From assembly GCA_965232165.1 (NCBI GenBank), contig CBDDOY010000002.1:248001-312000 (forward strand): DNA of 64,000 bases. The letters run 5' to 3'. Under the pieces are notes generated by a model. It had not been told where the DNA came from. It worked only from the letters and a program-made list of their open reading frames with translations, and did not search any database. Shown here piece by piece: positions 17,589-26,771 of this stretch. The position numbers were made by a program, and so were the translations under genes. The DNA is from UBA2779 sp965232165. Lineage in GTDB: Bacteria; Spirochaetota; Spirochaetia; DSM-2461. Every line of letters starts with the position of its first letter. Within the stretch, counting starts at the first letter, position 1.

Positions 17589-18003
17589 AGGTGCTCCTTT
17601 AGCTCTACAAGTTTTCGGTGAAGGAGGAGTCTGTGCAAACTTCTCCCTTACCATTCACGAATAGAGTTAGAGTGCTTAAGCTTTCGTCCCAGTTTAAGGA
17701 TTTTGGCTTTAGACCACCGAAGAGATAGTCTATTCCGGGCCACTGTGGCGACCCTGCAAAAAGCCCCAGTTCTATGTCAAAGCTGTGTTTTTCAGAAATC
17801 GGTCTCGGCTTGATCCTTCATCTCCCCGGTTTATAAGAAAAGTTCAAAATAGCCCTTTTTCCTACTCGCCGAAGACCTACTGCCAATTTTTACTTCACAA
17901 TTACTAGATAATACAGGCAGCGTGAAAAAGTATCAAGGGCACGTGAGTATGTTTTGAATCTTGTTTCCATCCCTTGATGAGAATGCCTCCGAAGTGGCTT
18001 TGC
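17589..18003. other. Intergenic region between GH4 gene and osmoprotectant operon
   Basis: No gene, RNA or repeat is recognisable in these 415 bases. It must contain the control region of the osmoprotectant operon (minus strand) and the 3' end of the GH4 transcript arriving from the other side. No intrinsic terminator is evident. Confidence 0.4.
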
Positions 18004-19365
18004 TCACTGTAAGTATCTTAACCATTTATTCTGCTGCTTGATCATGGTATCCACCAAGGCGGGCATCCTCTGATAGCTGTTCACTGTCGGACATGCCAAC
18101 AAAGCCTGAAGGACTAGATCACGGCTTTTATGCAATACCGCTTCGGCGGTTAGGTCGTATACCCCTGCATAATTACGGATCAGCGCGCCGAAACCCTTGG
18201 GGTAGGTGTCAAAACGGAGGGCCGTGATGCCGTCACGATGGATAATGCCCGGCACCTCCACGGCGATGCCGTCAGGGAAATCGGGGATGGCTCCATTGTT
18301 AAGTACATTGACGGCCATTTCCTCATATCCCGAATCCGTTGTGACGCCTTCCATTATGGGCACCACCCGTTCGTGGACTTCTGCTGTTATTTCTGCCCAG
18401 GACTGTGTGCTGAGCGCATGGCGGTAGAACTCATAGAAGTCCAGTATCCCCCTATGATCGGCTACATCCTGGGCCCAGGAAATATACTCTCCAAGATGAC
18501 TGTCCAGGGTGATGGGAAGCAATCCATAGGTCTCGAAGATTGCACGGAACAGATGTCTGTCGGTCCAGGGTCTATTGCTTTCCTGAGTGTCAATCTTCCA
18601 TTGTTCGTGTGCGCCTTCTGTTTTTGGAACCTTTCCGGTCCGTTGAACATAGTCCCATATATCGCTGAATCCCGGTTCCTTTTCGAAATATGCCGGCGCC
18701 TTGGCCAATACATCGGGATAAGCGTCTTTACCCGTGTCTCGGTATCTTGCTTCCAGCATGACAGAGCAATGATTCAATCCTGCGGCTCGGATATGGAGGT
18801 TTTCAAATGGAGTGTCCAAGATGAGCGGCAGGTATCGTCTCAGGGAGGATATTTCGTGGCACATGCCGATGAATTTCATTTCCGGATGCTTGCGAAGTAT
18901 CGTCGTGACGATGGCCGTCATCGGATTCGAATAGTTAAACACAATGGCCTGTGGGCAGTGTATGGCCGCATCATCACAAATCTCCAGGATGGGAGGAATG
19001 ATACGCAAAGAGTGGAATATCCCCCCTGGGCCGCCGTTTTCGCCATAAACCTGATTCACACCAAATTGCATGGGAGTTTTCCAATCCTGATCCCAGAGTG
19101 TGAATCTATCGCCCGCCTCGATGGATATGATGACGAAATCTGCATTCTTCAGGGCTTGGATTCGGTCTGTTGTCGCAGACAGGGAGAAGTCTAATTCGTG
19201 TTTTGAAATGTAAGCCTTTCCGATGAGATAGACTTTCTCCAATGCCTTGGCATTTATATCCATCAGGACGACTTCGGCTCCTTTGAGAATGGAGCTTTGA
19301 AAAATTTCTCCCATGGTGCCATATCCGAATTGAGCGCTTCCGGCTCCTACAAGCGTGATTTTCAT
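18004..19365 (-). CDS. GH4-family glycosidase (alpha-galactosidase/phospho-glycosidase type)
   Basis: This 453-residue cytoplasmic NAD+- and metal-dependent glycosidase has the Rossmann start KITLVGAGSAQFGYG, VVLMDIN near residue 33, the substrate/metal region NYSNPMTA near 145, CHEIS near 169 (metal cysteine and histidine) and GLNHC near 196. The motif set is closest to AglA/MelA-like alpha-galactosidases, but GH4 specificity is hard to assign by eye. AGGAGG directly precedes the ATG. Before insertion of repeat copy C, the upstream cysteine desulfurase frame appears to have run down to an ATGA overlap with this start. Confidence 0.85.
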   Translation of the reverse strand: MKITLVGAGSAQFGYGTMGEIFQSSILKGAEVVLMDINAKALEKVYLIGKAYISKHELDFSLSATTDRIQALKNADFVIISIEAGDRFTLWDQDWKTPMQFGVNQVYGENGGPGGIFHSLRIIPPILEICDDAAIHCPQAIVFNYSNPMTAIVTTILRKHPEMKFIGMCHEISSLRRYLPLILDTPFENLHIRAAGLNHCSVMLEARYRDTGKDAYPDVLAKAPAYFEKEPGFSDIWDYVQRTGKVPKTEGAHEQWKIDTQESNRPWTDRHLFRAIFETYGLLPITLDSHLGEYISWAQDVADHRGILDFYEFYRHALSTQSWAEITAEVHERVVPIMEGVTTDSGYEEMAVNVLNNGAIPDFPDGIAVEVPGIIHRDGITALRFDTYPKGFGALIRNYAGVYDLTAEAVLHKSRDLVLQALLACPTVNSYQRMPALVDTMIKQQNKWLRYLQ

Positions 19366-19435
19366 TCATTCCTCCTATTCCTCAAAGTGAGGTAATCTAT
19401 AGCAGAAAGACAATACTGGCAAGTGGCCTTTAATA

Positions 19436-19598
19436 GGGCACCTCTAAAAAACCCCATTTAGTTCTTGACTCGAACTTTTCCGCCGCTACTGCGTTGTCAA
19501 AATACTCAACTAAGCCCAGTTGCGCTTGAGCTTCTGCCGCCTTGTATCGACAAAAAATTTCTTCGTCAATTTCCTAAAGCTGTTTCTTAGAGGTGACC
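19436..19598 (+). repeat. GGGCACCTC mobile repeat, copy C (complete)
   Basis: A 163-bp element flanked by AATA on both sides (19432-19435 and 19599-19602). Its right end reads GAGGTGACC instead of GAGGTGCCC. It lies in the 3' end of the cysteine desulfurase gene and supplies that gene's last codons and stop. Confidence 0.9.
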
Positions 19599-20752
19599 AA
19601 TAGTCTTTCCACAGTTGCGATATGGGTCTTCAATATCTCAATGAAGCTTCTAAGCGCCATTCTTGGAGTCGTGGAGCCTATAGAAATACGAATCATTCCA
19701 TCGGCCAGGTCTCTGGGCAGTCCCATAGAGGTTAAGGGATGGGAAGAGACGCCTTTCCTGTTGCTGCGGCATGCCGAACCTGCAGAGACGGCAAAACCCG
19801 ATGTCTCAAGAACACGGGCCAACACCTCTCCGGGGAGGGGAGGGATGGCTATGGCGATTATGCCGGGTACGAACGACCGGAAACTGGTCTCAAAACTGCG
19901 GCTTCCCGGTATGAGGCGGACATCCGGCAGAGCCGCTAATTGTTTAATCAGCCATGTGCCGTTTTCTTGAATTGTCTGGCTGGGCTGCCCATGGCGTTCG
20001 ATGGCCAAGGCCATGGCCATGGCACCGGCGACATTTTCTGTTCCGGGGCGGATTCCGAATTCTTGCCCGCCGCCATGTGCGATGGGATTGAAATTGAGGC
20101 TTCGACGATACAGGAGTCCAATGCCCCTCGGTCCGCGGAATTTGTGGGCACTTAAGGATGCGGTATCGAATTGACTCTCTCCGAGATTTATAGGCACCTT
20201 TCCGGCGGCTTGAACAAGGTCTACATGAAAATGAATCCTTCGCTTTCCGTTGAACCCTTTTATCACGTCTGCCAATTCATCAATGGGCTGGATAACGCCG
20301 ATCTCATTACTCACCTTCATTATTGCGATGAGCCGGGTGTCTGGATGCTTCTCCAACATCGTCAAGAGCTTTTCCGGTTTGATAATTCCTTGCGCATCCG
20401 GTTTCAGCGTTATTTTGTTCCATCCCTGGGATTCGAGAAATTTGGCAGACTCGCCGACCGATGGATGTTCAAGCATGGAAAGCATGATGCTTCCTGGTTC
20501 ACGGCTTCGTAAGAGAGAGAGCATGGCCATAACATTGGATTCGGTGCCTCCGCTGGTGAAAATAAGTTGGTCATCATCACAATTCAAAATTTTGGCACAG
20601 CACTTCCGGGCGTCATGTAAGATGCTTCGAGCCCTTTTCCCTTCCCTATGGGGCGATGAGGGATTGCCGTAATAATTCTTTGCTGCAAAGGCCATGGTGT
20701 CGATCACCACTGGATCGGGCAAAGCCGTTGCGGCCCAGTCTAAATAGATCAT
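19574..20752 (-). CDS. Cysteine desulfurase (NifS/IscS class)
   Basis: This 392-residue PLP enzyme removes sulfur from cysteine for Fe-S cluster or thio-cofactor assembly. The PLP-lysine motif SLSAHKFRGPRGIG is near residue 196, FTSGGTESN near 65, and the catalytic-loop cysteine is in SAGSACRSN near 320. The final residues VTSKKQL and the stop come from mobile repeat copy C; without it the frame would read on about 22 codons toward the GH4 gene. No iscU-like scaffold is adjacent. The divergent ArsR-type gene 82 bases away may regulate it. Confidence 0.9.
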   Translation of the reverse strand: MIYLDWAATALPDPVVIDTMAFAAKNYYGNPSSPHREGKRARSILHDARKCCAKILNCDDDQLIFTSGGTESNVMAMLSLLRSREPGSIMLSMLEHPSVGESAKFLESQGWNKITLKPDAQGIIKPEKLLTMLEKHPDTRLIAIMKVSNEIGVIQPIDELADVIKGFNGKRRIHFHVDLVQAAGKVPINLGESQFDTASLSAHKFRGPRGIGLLYRRSLNFNPIAHGGGQEFGIRPGTENVAGAMAMALAIERHGQPSQTIQENGTWLIKQLAALPDVRLIPGSRSFETSFRSFVPGIIAIAIPPLPGEVLARVLETSGFAVSAGSACRSNRKGVSSHPLTSMGLPRDLADGMIRISIGSTTPRMALRSFIEILKTHIATVERLLVTSKKQL

Positions 20753-20834
20753 TAAGACATGTTAGCCTAAACTAGCGTCTTAGGGGAGACTTCATGGGAC
20801 TTGCACTTTCTCTATATAGTGATATTGTGAGAGA

Positions 20835-21314
20835 GTGATTAAAGAACCGCCATGTGATCATCGTTTCATCGAAGTAAACGAGCGGGAAATCAAAGTATGC
20901 GGCCATCCTCTGCGGTTTAAGATACTGTGCCGTATCGAAAGGAATGTCTGTGCTGCAGATTTATGGCAGCCTCTCAATGAGGCTCAGCCGGTTATCAGTC
21001 AACATAGCACTATACTTAAGGGCATCTCTAAAAAACCCCATTTAGTTCTTGACTCGAACTTTTCCGCCGCTACTGCGTTGTCAAAATGCTCACGTAGCCC
21101 GGCTGCGCTCCGCTTTTGCCGCCTTGTATCGACAAAGAATTTCTTCGTCAATTTCCTAAAGCTGTTTCTTAGAGGTGCCCTTAAGAAAGAGAGTATTGTC
21201 GAATCTTCTGTTGAAGGCAATCGACGCTTATACAGAATTGAAGATGATTTCATTCAAAAAATCATCCAAATCTTCCTACAGCTATTACTAAACGAAGGCT
21301 CGGCACTTGGCTGA
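20835..21314 (+). CDS. ArsR-family regulator carrying an in-frame mobile-repeat insertion
   Basis: Residues about 10-62 form the first part of an ArsR winged helix (REIKVCGHPLRFKILCRI, then the recognition segment QPVISQHSTILK). Residues about 117 onward resume it (KESIVESSVEGNRRLYRI, the wing, then a C-terminal helix). Between them lie 55 codons (GISKKPHLVL to LFLRGAL) encoded by mobile repeat copy D, which contributes no stop. Removing the element and one TTAA restores a continuous ArsR domain. The protein is translatable but its DNA-binding domain is split at the hairpin, so function is doubtful. The start is GTG 20835, with no obvious ribosome site. Confidence 0.7.
   Translation: MIKEPPCDHRFIEVNEREIKVCGHPLRFKILCRIERNVCAADLWQPLNEAQPVISQHSTILKGISKKPHLVLDSNFSAATALSKCSRSPAALRFCRLVSTKNFFVNFLKLFLRGALKKESIVESSVEGNRRLYRIEDDFIQKIIQIFLQLLLNEGSALG
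21020..21180 (+). repeat. GGGCACCTC mobile repeat, copy D (complete, within coding sequence)
   Basis: A 161-bp element flanked by TTAA (21016-21019 and 21181-21184). Element plus one TTAA is 165 bp, exactly 55 codons, and the frame used by the host gene is free of stops. Its left end carries GGGCATCTC. Confidence 0.92.
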
Positions 21315-21341
21315 AGCAGATTGCGGCAGGCATTAGTATTC

Positions 21342-22814
21342 ATGCAGGAGACACACATACATGATACTAACTGGCTCCGTGCCACTTTCAAGCATGGTAA
21401 ATGGACCCTTCTCTCAAGCCTTGTTTCCAAAGGCGCGGGCTTTTTGCTCCTTCCCCTCTATACACGATATTTCGATGAAGCCGGATATGGCACTTTGAGC
21501 AGCATTACTTCCATCGGGCAACTGACGGCATTGGGCATTACTCTGTATATGGACATGGCATTTATCCGATTCATTCATGATGTAAGAGAGGACAAGGATA
21601 AGCTCAGAACACTCATATCGACTTATTACACGTTCGTTTCTCTTTGGGGGCCTGTTTTTACGGCTCTCGTAGTCTACAGCAGTGTTTTCTGGGCCGGGGA
21701 TCTGCTGAACATATCGATATGGCCATCGATTCTAATTGCTTTCATCCCTCAAACAATTGGTCAGCTTGGTTTGCTGGGCTTCCATTATTTTCTTCAGAAC
21801 CTCAAGGTTAAGAAAGCTTCTCTATTAATCATACTCAGCAATCTTGTCAATCTGGCCGTTACAACTACCCTAATAATTGGTTTTGGCATGGACTTCAAGG
21901 CCCGTTTGATTGGCAATGCTATTGCATCTCTTATCTTGTTCACTGTTGTTACATATTACTTCCTGCGGAATAATTTATTGGTTTTCAAAATTGATTCTGA
22001 ACAGTTGAGAGCCCTCCTAAGGTATGCAATGCCTCTTTTTCCCCTCGTCGCTCAGTATTGGATAGTGAATTATTCTAACCGTATCATCATCAGTCATTTT
22101 GACACACTCGCATCGACGGCTGTCTATTCGTTCGCATTCCAGATAGCACAAATTGCCTATTTCATTCAGGAAGCGGCCACTCGAGTCATTACCCCGATGT
22201 CTATCTCAGGGTTGATTCATGATAAGGCTGTGTCTGTGAATAAAATACTGAGGTCTTCTAAGACCTTGTTTCTCATCATGGTTACTCTCAGCTTTTGCGC
22301 ATCACTCTTTTCCAAAGATTTCATTCAGATGATACTCTTCATGGGAAGAGGCCGTCCCAGCTATCTTGAAGGTGCGGAGATACTCACCATACTGGTCACT
22401 TCCAATATCTTTGTCGCACAGCACAAAATATTTTCTTCCATCATTTATTTTCATAGGAGAACTTGGATTTTAAGCTCAGGAGGTTTGATTATGGTGGCAC
22501 TGAATCTCGTATTGAATCTACTGTTAATCCCGCGTTTTGGGCGCATTTCTGCGGCATATAACACCGTATTTGTTGAAGCAGGATATTTGGTATGGATTCT
22601 GTTTTGGTCAATGAGAATTGAGCGATTTCGGGTGCACTTTTTATTCTACTTCACGATTACTATGATATTTGGAATACCCGTATTCGTCATATACCGGTGG
22701 ATACCTGGATTACTACAAGTCAATGCACAAAATATATTTGTCAAGTTGATCATTAGTGCGATATTTATCGGCATCATATTCCGCCAGTGGTCAAGCCGTT
22801 ATCGAATTGAATAG
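21342..22814 (+). CDS. Polysaccharide/lipid-linked oligosaccharide flippase (Wzx/RfbX-like, MATE-MOP superfamily)
   Basis: The protein is about 490 residues with 12-14 hydrophobic segments and the family start KHGKWTLLSSLVSKGAGFLLLPLYTRYF. The positively charged first segment followed by GYGTLSSITSIGQL is typical of Wzx-type exporters, which move undecaprenyl-linked oligosaccharides across the inner membrane. ATG 21342 is used; a TTG at 21321 would add seven residues. It begins shortly after the ArsR gene on the same strand. No glycosyltransferase gene is next to it, so its polysaccharide is unknown. Confidence 0.82.
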   Translation: MQETHIHDTNWLRATFKHGKWTLLSSLVSKGAGFLLLPLYTRYFDEAGYGTLSSITSIGQLTALGITLYMDMAFIRFIHDVREDKDKLRTLISTYYTFVSLWGPVFTALVVYSSVFWAGDLLNISIWPSILIAFIPQTIGQLGLLGFHYFLQNLKVKKASLLIILSNLVNLAVTTTLIIGFGMDFKARLIGNAIASLILFTVVTYYFLRNNLLVFKIDSEQLRALLRYAMPLFPLVAQYWIVNYSNRIIISHFDTLASTAVYSFAFQIAQIAYFIQEAATRVITPMSISGLIHDKAVSVNKILRSSKTLFLIMVTLSFCASLFSKDFIQMILFMGRGRPSYLEGAEILTILVTSNIFVAQHKIFSSIIYFHRRTWILSSGGLIMVALNLVLNLLLIPRFGRISAAYNTVFVEAGYLVWILFWSMRIERFRVHFLFYFTITMIFGIPVFVIYRWIPGLLQVNAQNIFVKLIISAIFIGIIFRQWSSRYRIE

Positions 22815-23196
22815 AATTTTCTACCGCCTGGAATCGTTCCATGCGGATTGAATGCCTCCTGGGACGGAGACGACAATCAGTCAACATCGGCCGGATGGAA
22901 TCTCCTATGACTTCAGAATGGCCGACAAATACGAAGCTTTGAACGGGGCCGCCCCCTGCTTTTTGATGACGAGAGTGATTCGCTGGAAGACGGACAGGTG
23001 CGAGATTCTGTGATCCAACCGGCAAAAAATCTTCAGGGCACCTCTAAAAAACCCTCTTAAAAGCATCCACATTCCTCTCCATCGCCAAAGGAGTCGTTGA
23101 ATCGGCCGAATCCAAGTCTTAATCACATTGAATCATCGCTCAGAGCGGCCTGTATGCCTTGCTTCTCCCATTTCCTGCAATCGCTTACAATGCAGC
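22815..23196. other. Intergenic region upstream of phoB
   Basis: No intact gene is supported. Short frames on both strands show no family I recognise. The stretch contains the left-end fragment of a mobile repeat at 23036-23056. The phoB promoter should lie in the last 150 bases, but no Pho box like that before pstS is evident. Confidence 0.35.
23036..23056 (+). repeat. GGGCACCTC mobile repeat, copy E (left-end fragment)
   Basis: Only about 20 bases of the left terminus remain (GGGCACCTCTAAAAAACCC), followed by unrelated sequence. Confidence 0.6.
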
Positions 23197-23907
23197 ATGA
23201 ATACGGGACTTGTCCTCATTACAGACGACGAAGAAGAGCTGGTAAGCACACTGGAATACAATTTGCAGAGTGTTGGATACCAAACCCGAAAAGCCCTGAC
23301 GGGCAAAGCCGCCTTGGCGCAAGCCGCCTGCAAACCCATTCCAGACCTTATCATCCTGGATATTATGCTGCCGGATCTGTCCGGGCTTGAAGTGTGCAGA
23401 AGGCTGCGCCAGGAAGAAATTACGCGCAATGTGCCCATTCTCATGCTGTCGGCGAAGACGGAAGAGATTGATCGAGTCGTCGGGTTTGAGAGGGGAGCCG
23501 ATGACTATGTGAGCAAGCCGTTCAGTGTACATGAACTCATGCTCCGGGTTCAGGCCATTCTGCGCCGCAGGCAGCCGCTTCACGATATGCCTGCCGCTCA
23601 GGAATTCGGCCGGCTTCGGGTGGATATCCCGGCCCGCAGGGTGTGGATAGATGAGGATGAGATCGGCTTGACCGCCTTGGAGTTCAGACTCCTAGTAACC
23701 TTCTTAACCCGGAGTGGGGCGGCTCAGTCACGGGATGTTCTCCTGAAAGATGTTTGGGGAATAGATGCGTTCGTTACAACACGGACTGTGGATGCGCATA
23801 TCAAGCGGTTGAGAATGAAGCTCAAAGAGGCCGCGGACTATATTGAAACTGTACACGGTATAGGCTACAGGTTTGTTCCGAAAGGCAGAACGGGAGATGA
23901 ATCTTGA
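23197..23907 (+). CDS. phoB: Phosphate-regulon response regulator
   Basis: This 236-residue OmpR/PhoB-type regulator has an N-terminal receiver with DDEEE near residue 9, the phosphoacceptor in LIILDIMLPDLSG near 56, and the switch residues LSAK and VSKPF. A C-terminal winged helix follows (LTALEFRLLVTFL, TVDAHIKRLRMKL, VHGIGYRF). It starts the phosphate regulon and its stop overlaps the phoR start. ATG 23197 gives the family N-terminus; an in-frame ATG at 23128 would add 23 atypical residues. It is expected to bind the Pho box at 25686-25714 when phosphate is scarce. Confidence 0.93.
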   Translation: MNTGLVLITDDEEELVSTLEYNLQSVGYQTRKALTGKAALAQAACKPIPDLIILDIMLPDLSGLEVCRRLRQEEITRNVPILMLSAKTEEIDRVVGFERGADDYVSKPFSVHELMLRVQAILRRRQPLHDMPAAQEFGRLRVDIPARRVWIDEDEIGLTALEFRLLVTFLTRSGAAQSRDVLLKDVWGIDAFVTTRTVDAHIKRLRMKLKEAADYIETVHGIGYRFVPKGRTGDES

Positions 23908-25661
23908 GTATAAGCTTCCGCGGCAGGCTGTTTTTCATCTTCATGGCCGTCGTTCTAGCGGCGCTTCTAACGAGCGGAGTTTTTCTGGAGAAAGAACTCA
24001 GGACCCGGCATAATGCACAGATAGATTCAGAACTCTTGAGTAAGGCGGGGGCCGTACAGGAAATGCTCAGAATGTCCGGCCCGCCGCTCACCATTGAGGC
24101 GATGGATTCTCTCGCGGACAGGGCTGGCGAAGCCTTGTCCGCACGTATTACCATTTTATTGGACGACAACACCCTCCTTGGCGATTCACACCTTGTCCTT
24201 AATCATCTCAAAAAGATGGGAAACCAGGGCAGCCGTCCCGAAATCGTACAGGCCAGGCGAGAAGGGCAAGGACAGGCCAGGCGATACAGTACAATCATGG
24301 GCATAAGCATGGTGTATGTGGCGCTTCCTTTCAGGAATGCAGCCGGCGGGCATGGTTTCATAAGGGTATCCATGCCCCTGCCGGAAGCCAAGCAGGGTAT
24401 GAAGAGAGTCAGGCGGATAATGCTCTATGCCGCTCTTCTGGGGCTTGCCGCCGCACTCTTCGCCAGTTTCATCGCCGCACAGTCATTGTCTGCACAGCTC
24501 CGTAAATTGCAAGGTAAGGCCGGGACTCTCATCGGACCGCGAGGAGGGAGGAAAATCCCTGTCGAGAGTGCCGATGAATTCGGGGCGATTGCCGGTTCCA
24601 TCGATAAGATCGCATCTAAGCTGGCCAAGTCGATGAACAGCCTGGCCGAGGAGCGTGATCGCTTCGAGGCGGTGCTTGAAAGCATAGACGATGGTGTTCT
24701 GGCTCTCGATCAGAACCACTGTGTGACTCATCTCAACCAGTCGGCACGGACACTGCTTAACATTCAGAACGATGTTTCCGGGCGCAGCCTGCTGGAACTC
24801 ATCAGGGTGCCTGAACTAGGAGACCTAATCTTTGGAGAGGCTCAAGATATGGCCGCTCCTGTCGAATTTGATCTTCACGGCGAACCGCCTCGGCGCATTC
24901 AGGTTACTGTTGCCGCGCCGCGTATAACGCGAGGAACAGTAGTGGTGCTCCGCAATATTACTGCACTCCGTCATCTCGAAGCGGTACGCCGAGATTTTGT
25001 GGCTAATGTCTCTCATGAACTTCGAACGCCAGTCAGCATCATCTGCGCAAATGCCGAAACCTTATTGAATGGCGCCTTGACTGATGCGGGCCGTTCTCGG
25101 GAATTTCTCATAGCCATACAGCGCAATGCCGAACGATTGTCGAACATTATTGCAGACCTGCTGGACCTCTCTATGATTGAATCCGGCCGCTATTCCCTGC
25201 CGCCAGAACCTGTTTCCCTTAATATGATTATTCAAAATATGATGTCACTGCTTAATGAGCGAGCTGTCGTTAAGCATCTTAGCATTGAAATCAATGTCGA
25301 TATAGAACTGCGAATCCTGTCCGATAAACGGGCCTTGGAACAAATCGTATTCAACCTGGCTGACAATGTCATAAGGCACACTCCCATGGGGGGGAATATG
25401 GTCATAAGTGCATTTAAGGAGGAAGGACTCGTCCATCTCGAAGTTCAGGACAACGGCCCTGGAATAGAAGAGAAGCATCGCGAACGGATATTTGAACGGT
25501 TCTACCGTGTCGATGAGGGCCGGTCAAGGGAAATGGGCGGTACCGGCCTGGGATTATCCATCGTGAAACATCTTGTAGAGGTGATGAATGGCATGGTAAG
25601 CTATAATGCTGCCCTGCCGCACGGTTCAGTCTTCAGGGTGTCATTGCCGTCGGCAGAGTAA
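23904..25661 (+). CDS. phoR: Phosphate-regulon sensor histidine kinase
   Basis: This 585-residue membrane kinase has a first membrane segment near residues 8-28 and an extracytoplasmic sensor loop, followed by a second membrane segment near 168-190. HAMP, then a PAS-like region (VLESIDDGVLALDQN near 253) and the HisKA motif FVANVSHELRTPVS (His near 372) come next. The ATPase domain has N (NLADNVIRH), G1 (DNGPGI) and G2 (GGTGLGLSIV) boxes. TTG 23904 overlaps the phoB stop as TTGA, giving tight coupling. It phosphorylates PhoB and is normally restrained by the Pst transporter and PhoU encoded downstream. Confidence 0.93.
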   Translation: MSISFRGRLFFIFMAVVLAALLTSGVFLEKELRTRHNAQIDSELLSKAGAVQEMLRMSGPPLTIEAMDSLADRAGEALSARITILLDDNTLLGDSHLVLNHLKKMGNQGSRPEIVQARREGQGQARRYSTIMGISMVYVALPFRNAAGGHGFIRVSMPLPEAKQGMKRVRRIMLYAALLGLAAALFASFIAAQSLSAQLRKLQGKAGTLIGPRGGRKIPVESADEFGAIAGSIDKIASKLAKSMNSLAEERDRFEAVLESIDDGVLALDQNHCVTHLNQSARTLLNIQNDVSGRSLLELIRVPELGDLIFGEAQDMAAPVEFDLHGEPPRRIQVTVAAPRITRGTVVVLRNITALRHLEAVRRDFVANVSHELRTPVSIICANAETLLNGALTDAGRSREFLIAIQRNAERLSNIIADLLDLSMIESGRYSLPPEPVSLNMIIQNMMSLLNERAVVKHLSIEINVDIELRILSDKRALEQIVFNLADNVIRHTPMGGNMVISAFKEEGLVHLEVQDNGPGIEEKHRERIFERFYRVDEGRSREMGGTGLGLSIVKHLVEVMNGMVSYNAALPHGSVFRVSLPSAE

Positions 25662-25685
25662 TCTGATCGTTATGAATTTACCAAG

Positions 25686-25730
25686 TTGTCACATGTCTGT
25701 CATGAAATTGTCACAGAACGCCGGTAGAAT
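25686..25730 (+). promoter_or_regulatory. Pho box with three repeats and -10 element before pstS
   Basis: Three 7-mers, TTGTCAC (25686-25692), CTGTCAT (25697-25703) and TTGTCAC (25708-25714), are each separated by four bases, giving the 11-bp period of the PhoB binding site (consensus CTGTCAT). A -10-like TAGAAT follows at 25725-25730, with the third repeat in the -35 position as in class II PhoB promoters. Transcription would start about 15 bases before the ribosome site of pstS. Confidence 0.85.
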
Positions 25731-25753
25731 ACGGGGAATGGAGGATTTATTAT

Positions 25754-26767
25754 ATGATACAGCGGTCAAAACTATTGCTGTTCTTGCTTGTCGTTTTCGG
25801 TCTCCTTGTGACGGCAGGCTGCAAGAAGAAAAAGGGAGAGAACGGACAGTCGGCGATTATTACCGTAGACGGGTCGAGTACGGTTTTTCCGATTTCCGAG
25901 GCCGTGGCTGAGGAATTTCAGAAGGAGCATGATGCCCGGGTCACCATCGGAGTTTCTGGAAGCGGCGGCGGATTTAAGAAATTCGCGAAGAACGAGATAC
26001 TCATCAGCAACGCGTCAAGGCCCATTAAGGCGTCTGAGATTGATCTCTGCAGGGAAAATGGAGTCGAATTCGTGGAACTGCCCGTGGCCTATGACGGTAT
26101 TGCCGTTGTTGTGCACAAGGATAACGATTGGGTGGATTCCATGATGACCGAAGAGCTGAAGATGCTCTGGAGTCCAGCGGCCCAAGGCCAGATCACCCGC
26201 TGGGATCAACTCAGAGCGGACTGGCCCCATAAGGAGATACATCTCTTTGGCCCCGGAGTTGATTCGGGAACCTACGACTACTTCACCCAGGCCATCGTCG
26301 GCGAAGAGCATTCCAGCCGCGGTGATTTCACATCGAGTGAGGACGACAATGTGCTGGTTCAGGGGATCGCGAATGATCCTCTTGCACTCGGATTCTTCGG
26401 TTTTGCCTACTATGCCGAGAATCAGGACAAACTCAAGCTTGTCCCGATTGATGATGGAAATTCAGGTAACGGGAGCGGTCCTATAGCCCCCTCGCTTGAG
26501 ACGGTAGCCAATGGAACATATCAGCCGCTTTCCCGGCCTCTCTTTATCTATGTAAACAAGAATGCGGCGGCGCAACAAGAGGTGGCTGATTTCATTCATT
26601 ACTACATCGAACAGAGCAGTAAACTCGTCTTGGAGGTGGGCTACATTCCACTTCCCGCCAGTGCCATGCATCTCGTCAGGAAACGATTTGATGAGCGTGT
26701 TGCCGGATCAGTATTCGCCGACGGCGGGGCACAGACAGGCGTAACCATCGAAGACCTTCTGAAGTGA
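25754..26767 (+). CDS. pstS: Phosphate-binding lipoprotein of the Pst transporter
   Basis: The 337-residue protein has a lipoprotein signal ending in TAGC (cysteine near residue 23). The phosphate-binding motifs are VDGSSTVFPI near 39, VSGSGGG near 67, NASRPIK near 86 and GPGVDSGTYDYF near 163. GGAGG lies before ATG 25754. It captures phosphate outside the inner membrane and passes it to PstC and PstA. The Pho box immediately upstream shows that it is the first gene induced on phosphate limitation. Confidence 0.95.
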   Translation: MIQRSKLLLFLLVVFGLLVTAGCKKKKGENGQSAIITVDGSSTVFPISEAVAEEFQKEHDARVTIGVSGSGGGFKKFAKNEILISNASRPIKASEIDLCRENGVEFVELPVAYDGIAVVVHKDNDWVDSMMTEELKMLWSPAAQGQITRWDQLRADWPHKEIHLFGPGVDSGTYDYFTQAIVGEEHSSRGDFTSSEDDNVLVQGIANDPLALGFFGFAYYAENQDKLKLVPIDDGNSGNGSGPIAPSLETVANGTYQPLSRPLFIYVNKNAAAQQEVADFIHYYIEQSSKLVLEVGYIPLPASAMHLVRKRFDERVAGSVFADGGAQTGVTIEDLLK

Positions 26768-26771
26768 TTGT

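Noticed and set aside
18238..19194. A 318-codon plus-strand frame opposite the GH4 gene.
   Set aside because: It is antisense to a well-supported enzyme gene, has no recognisable domain or ribosome site, and reflects codon bias of the true strand.
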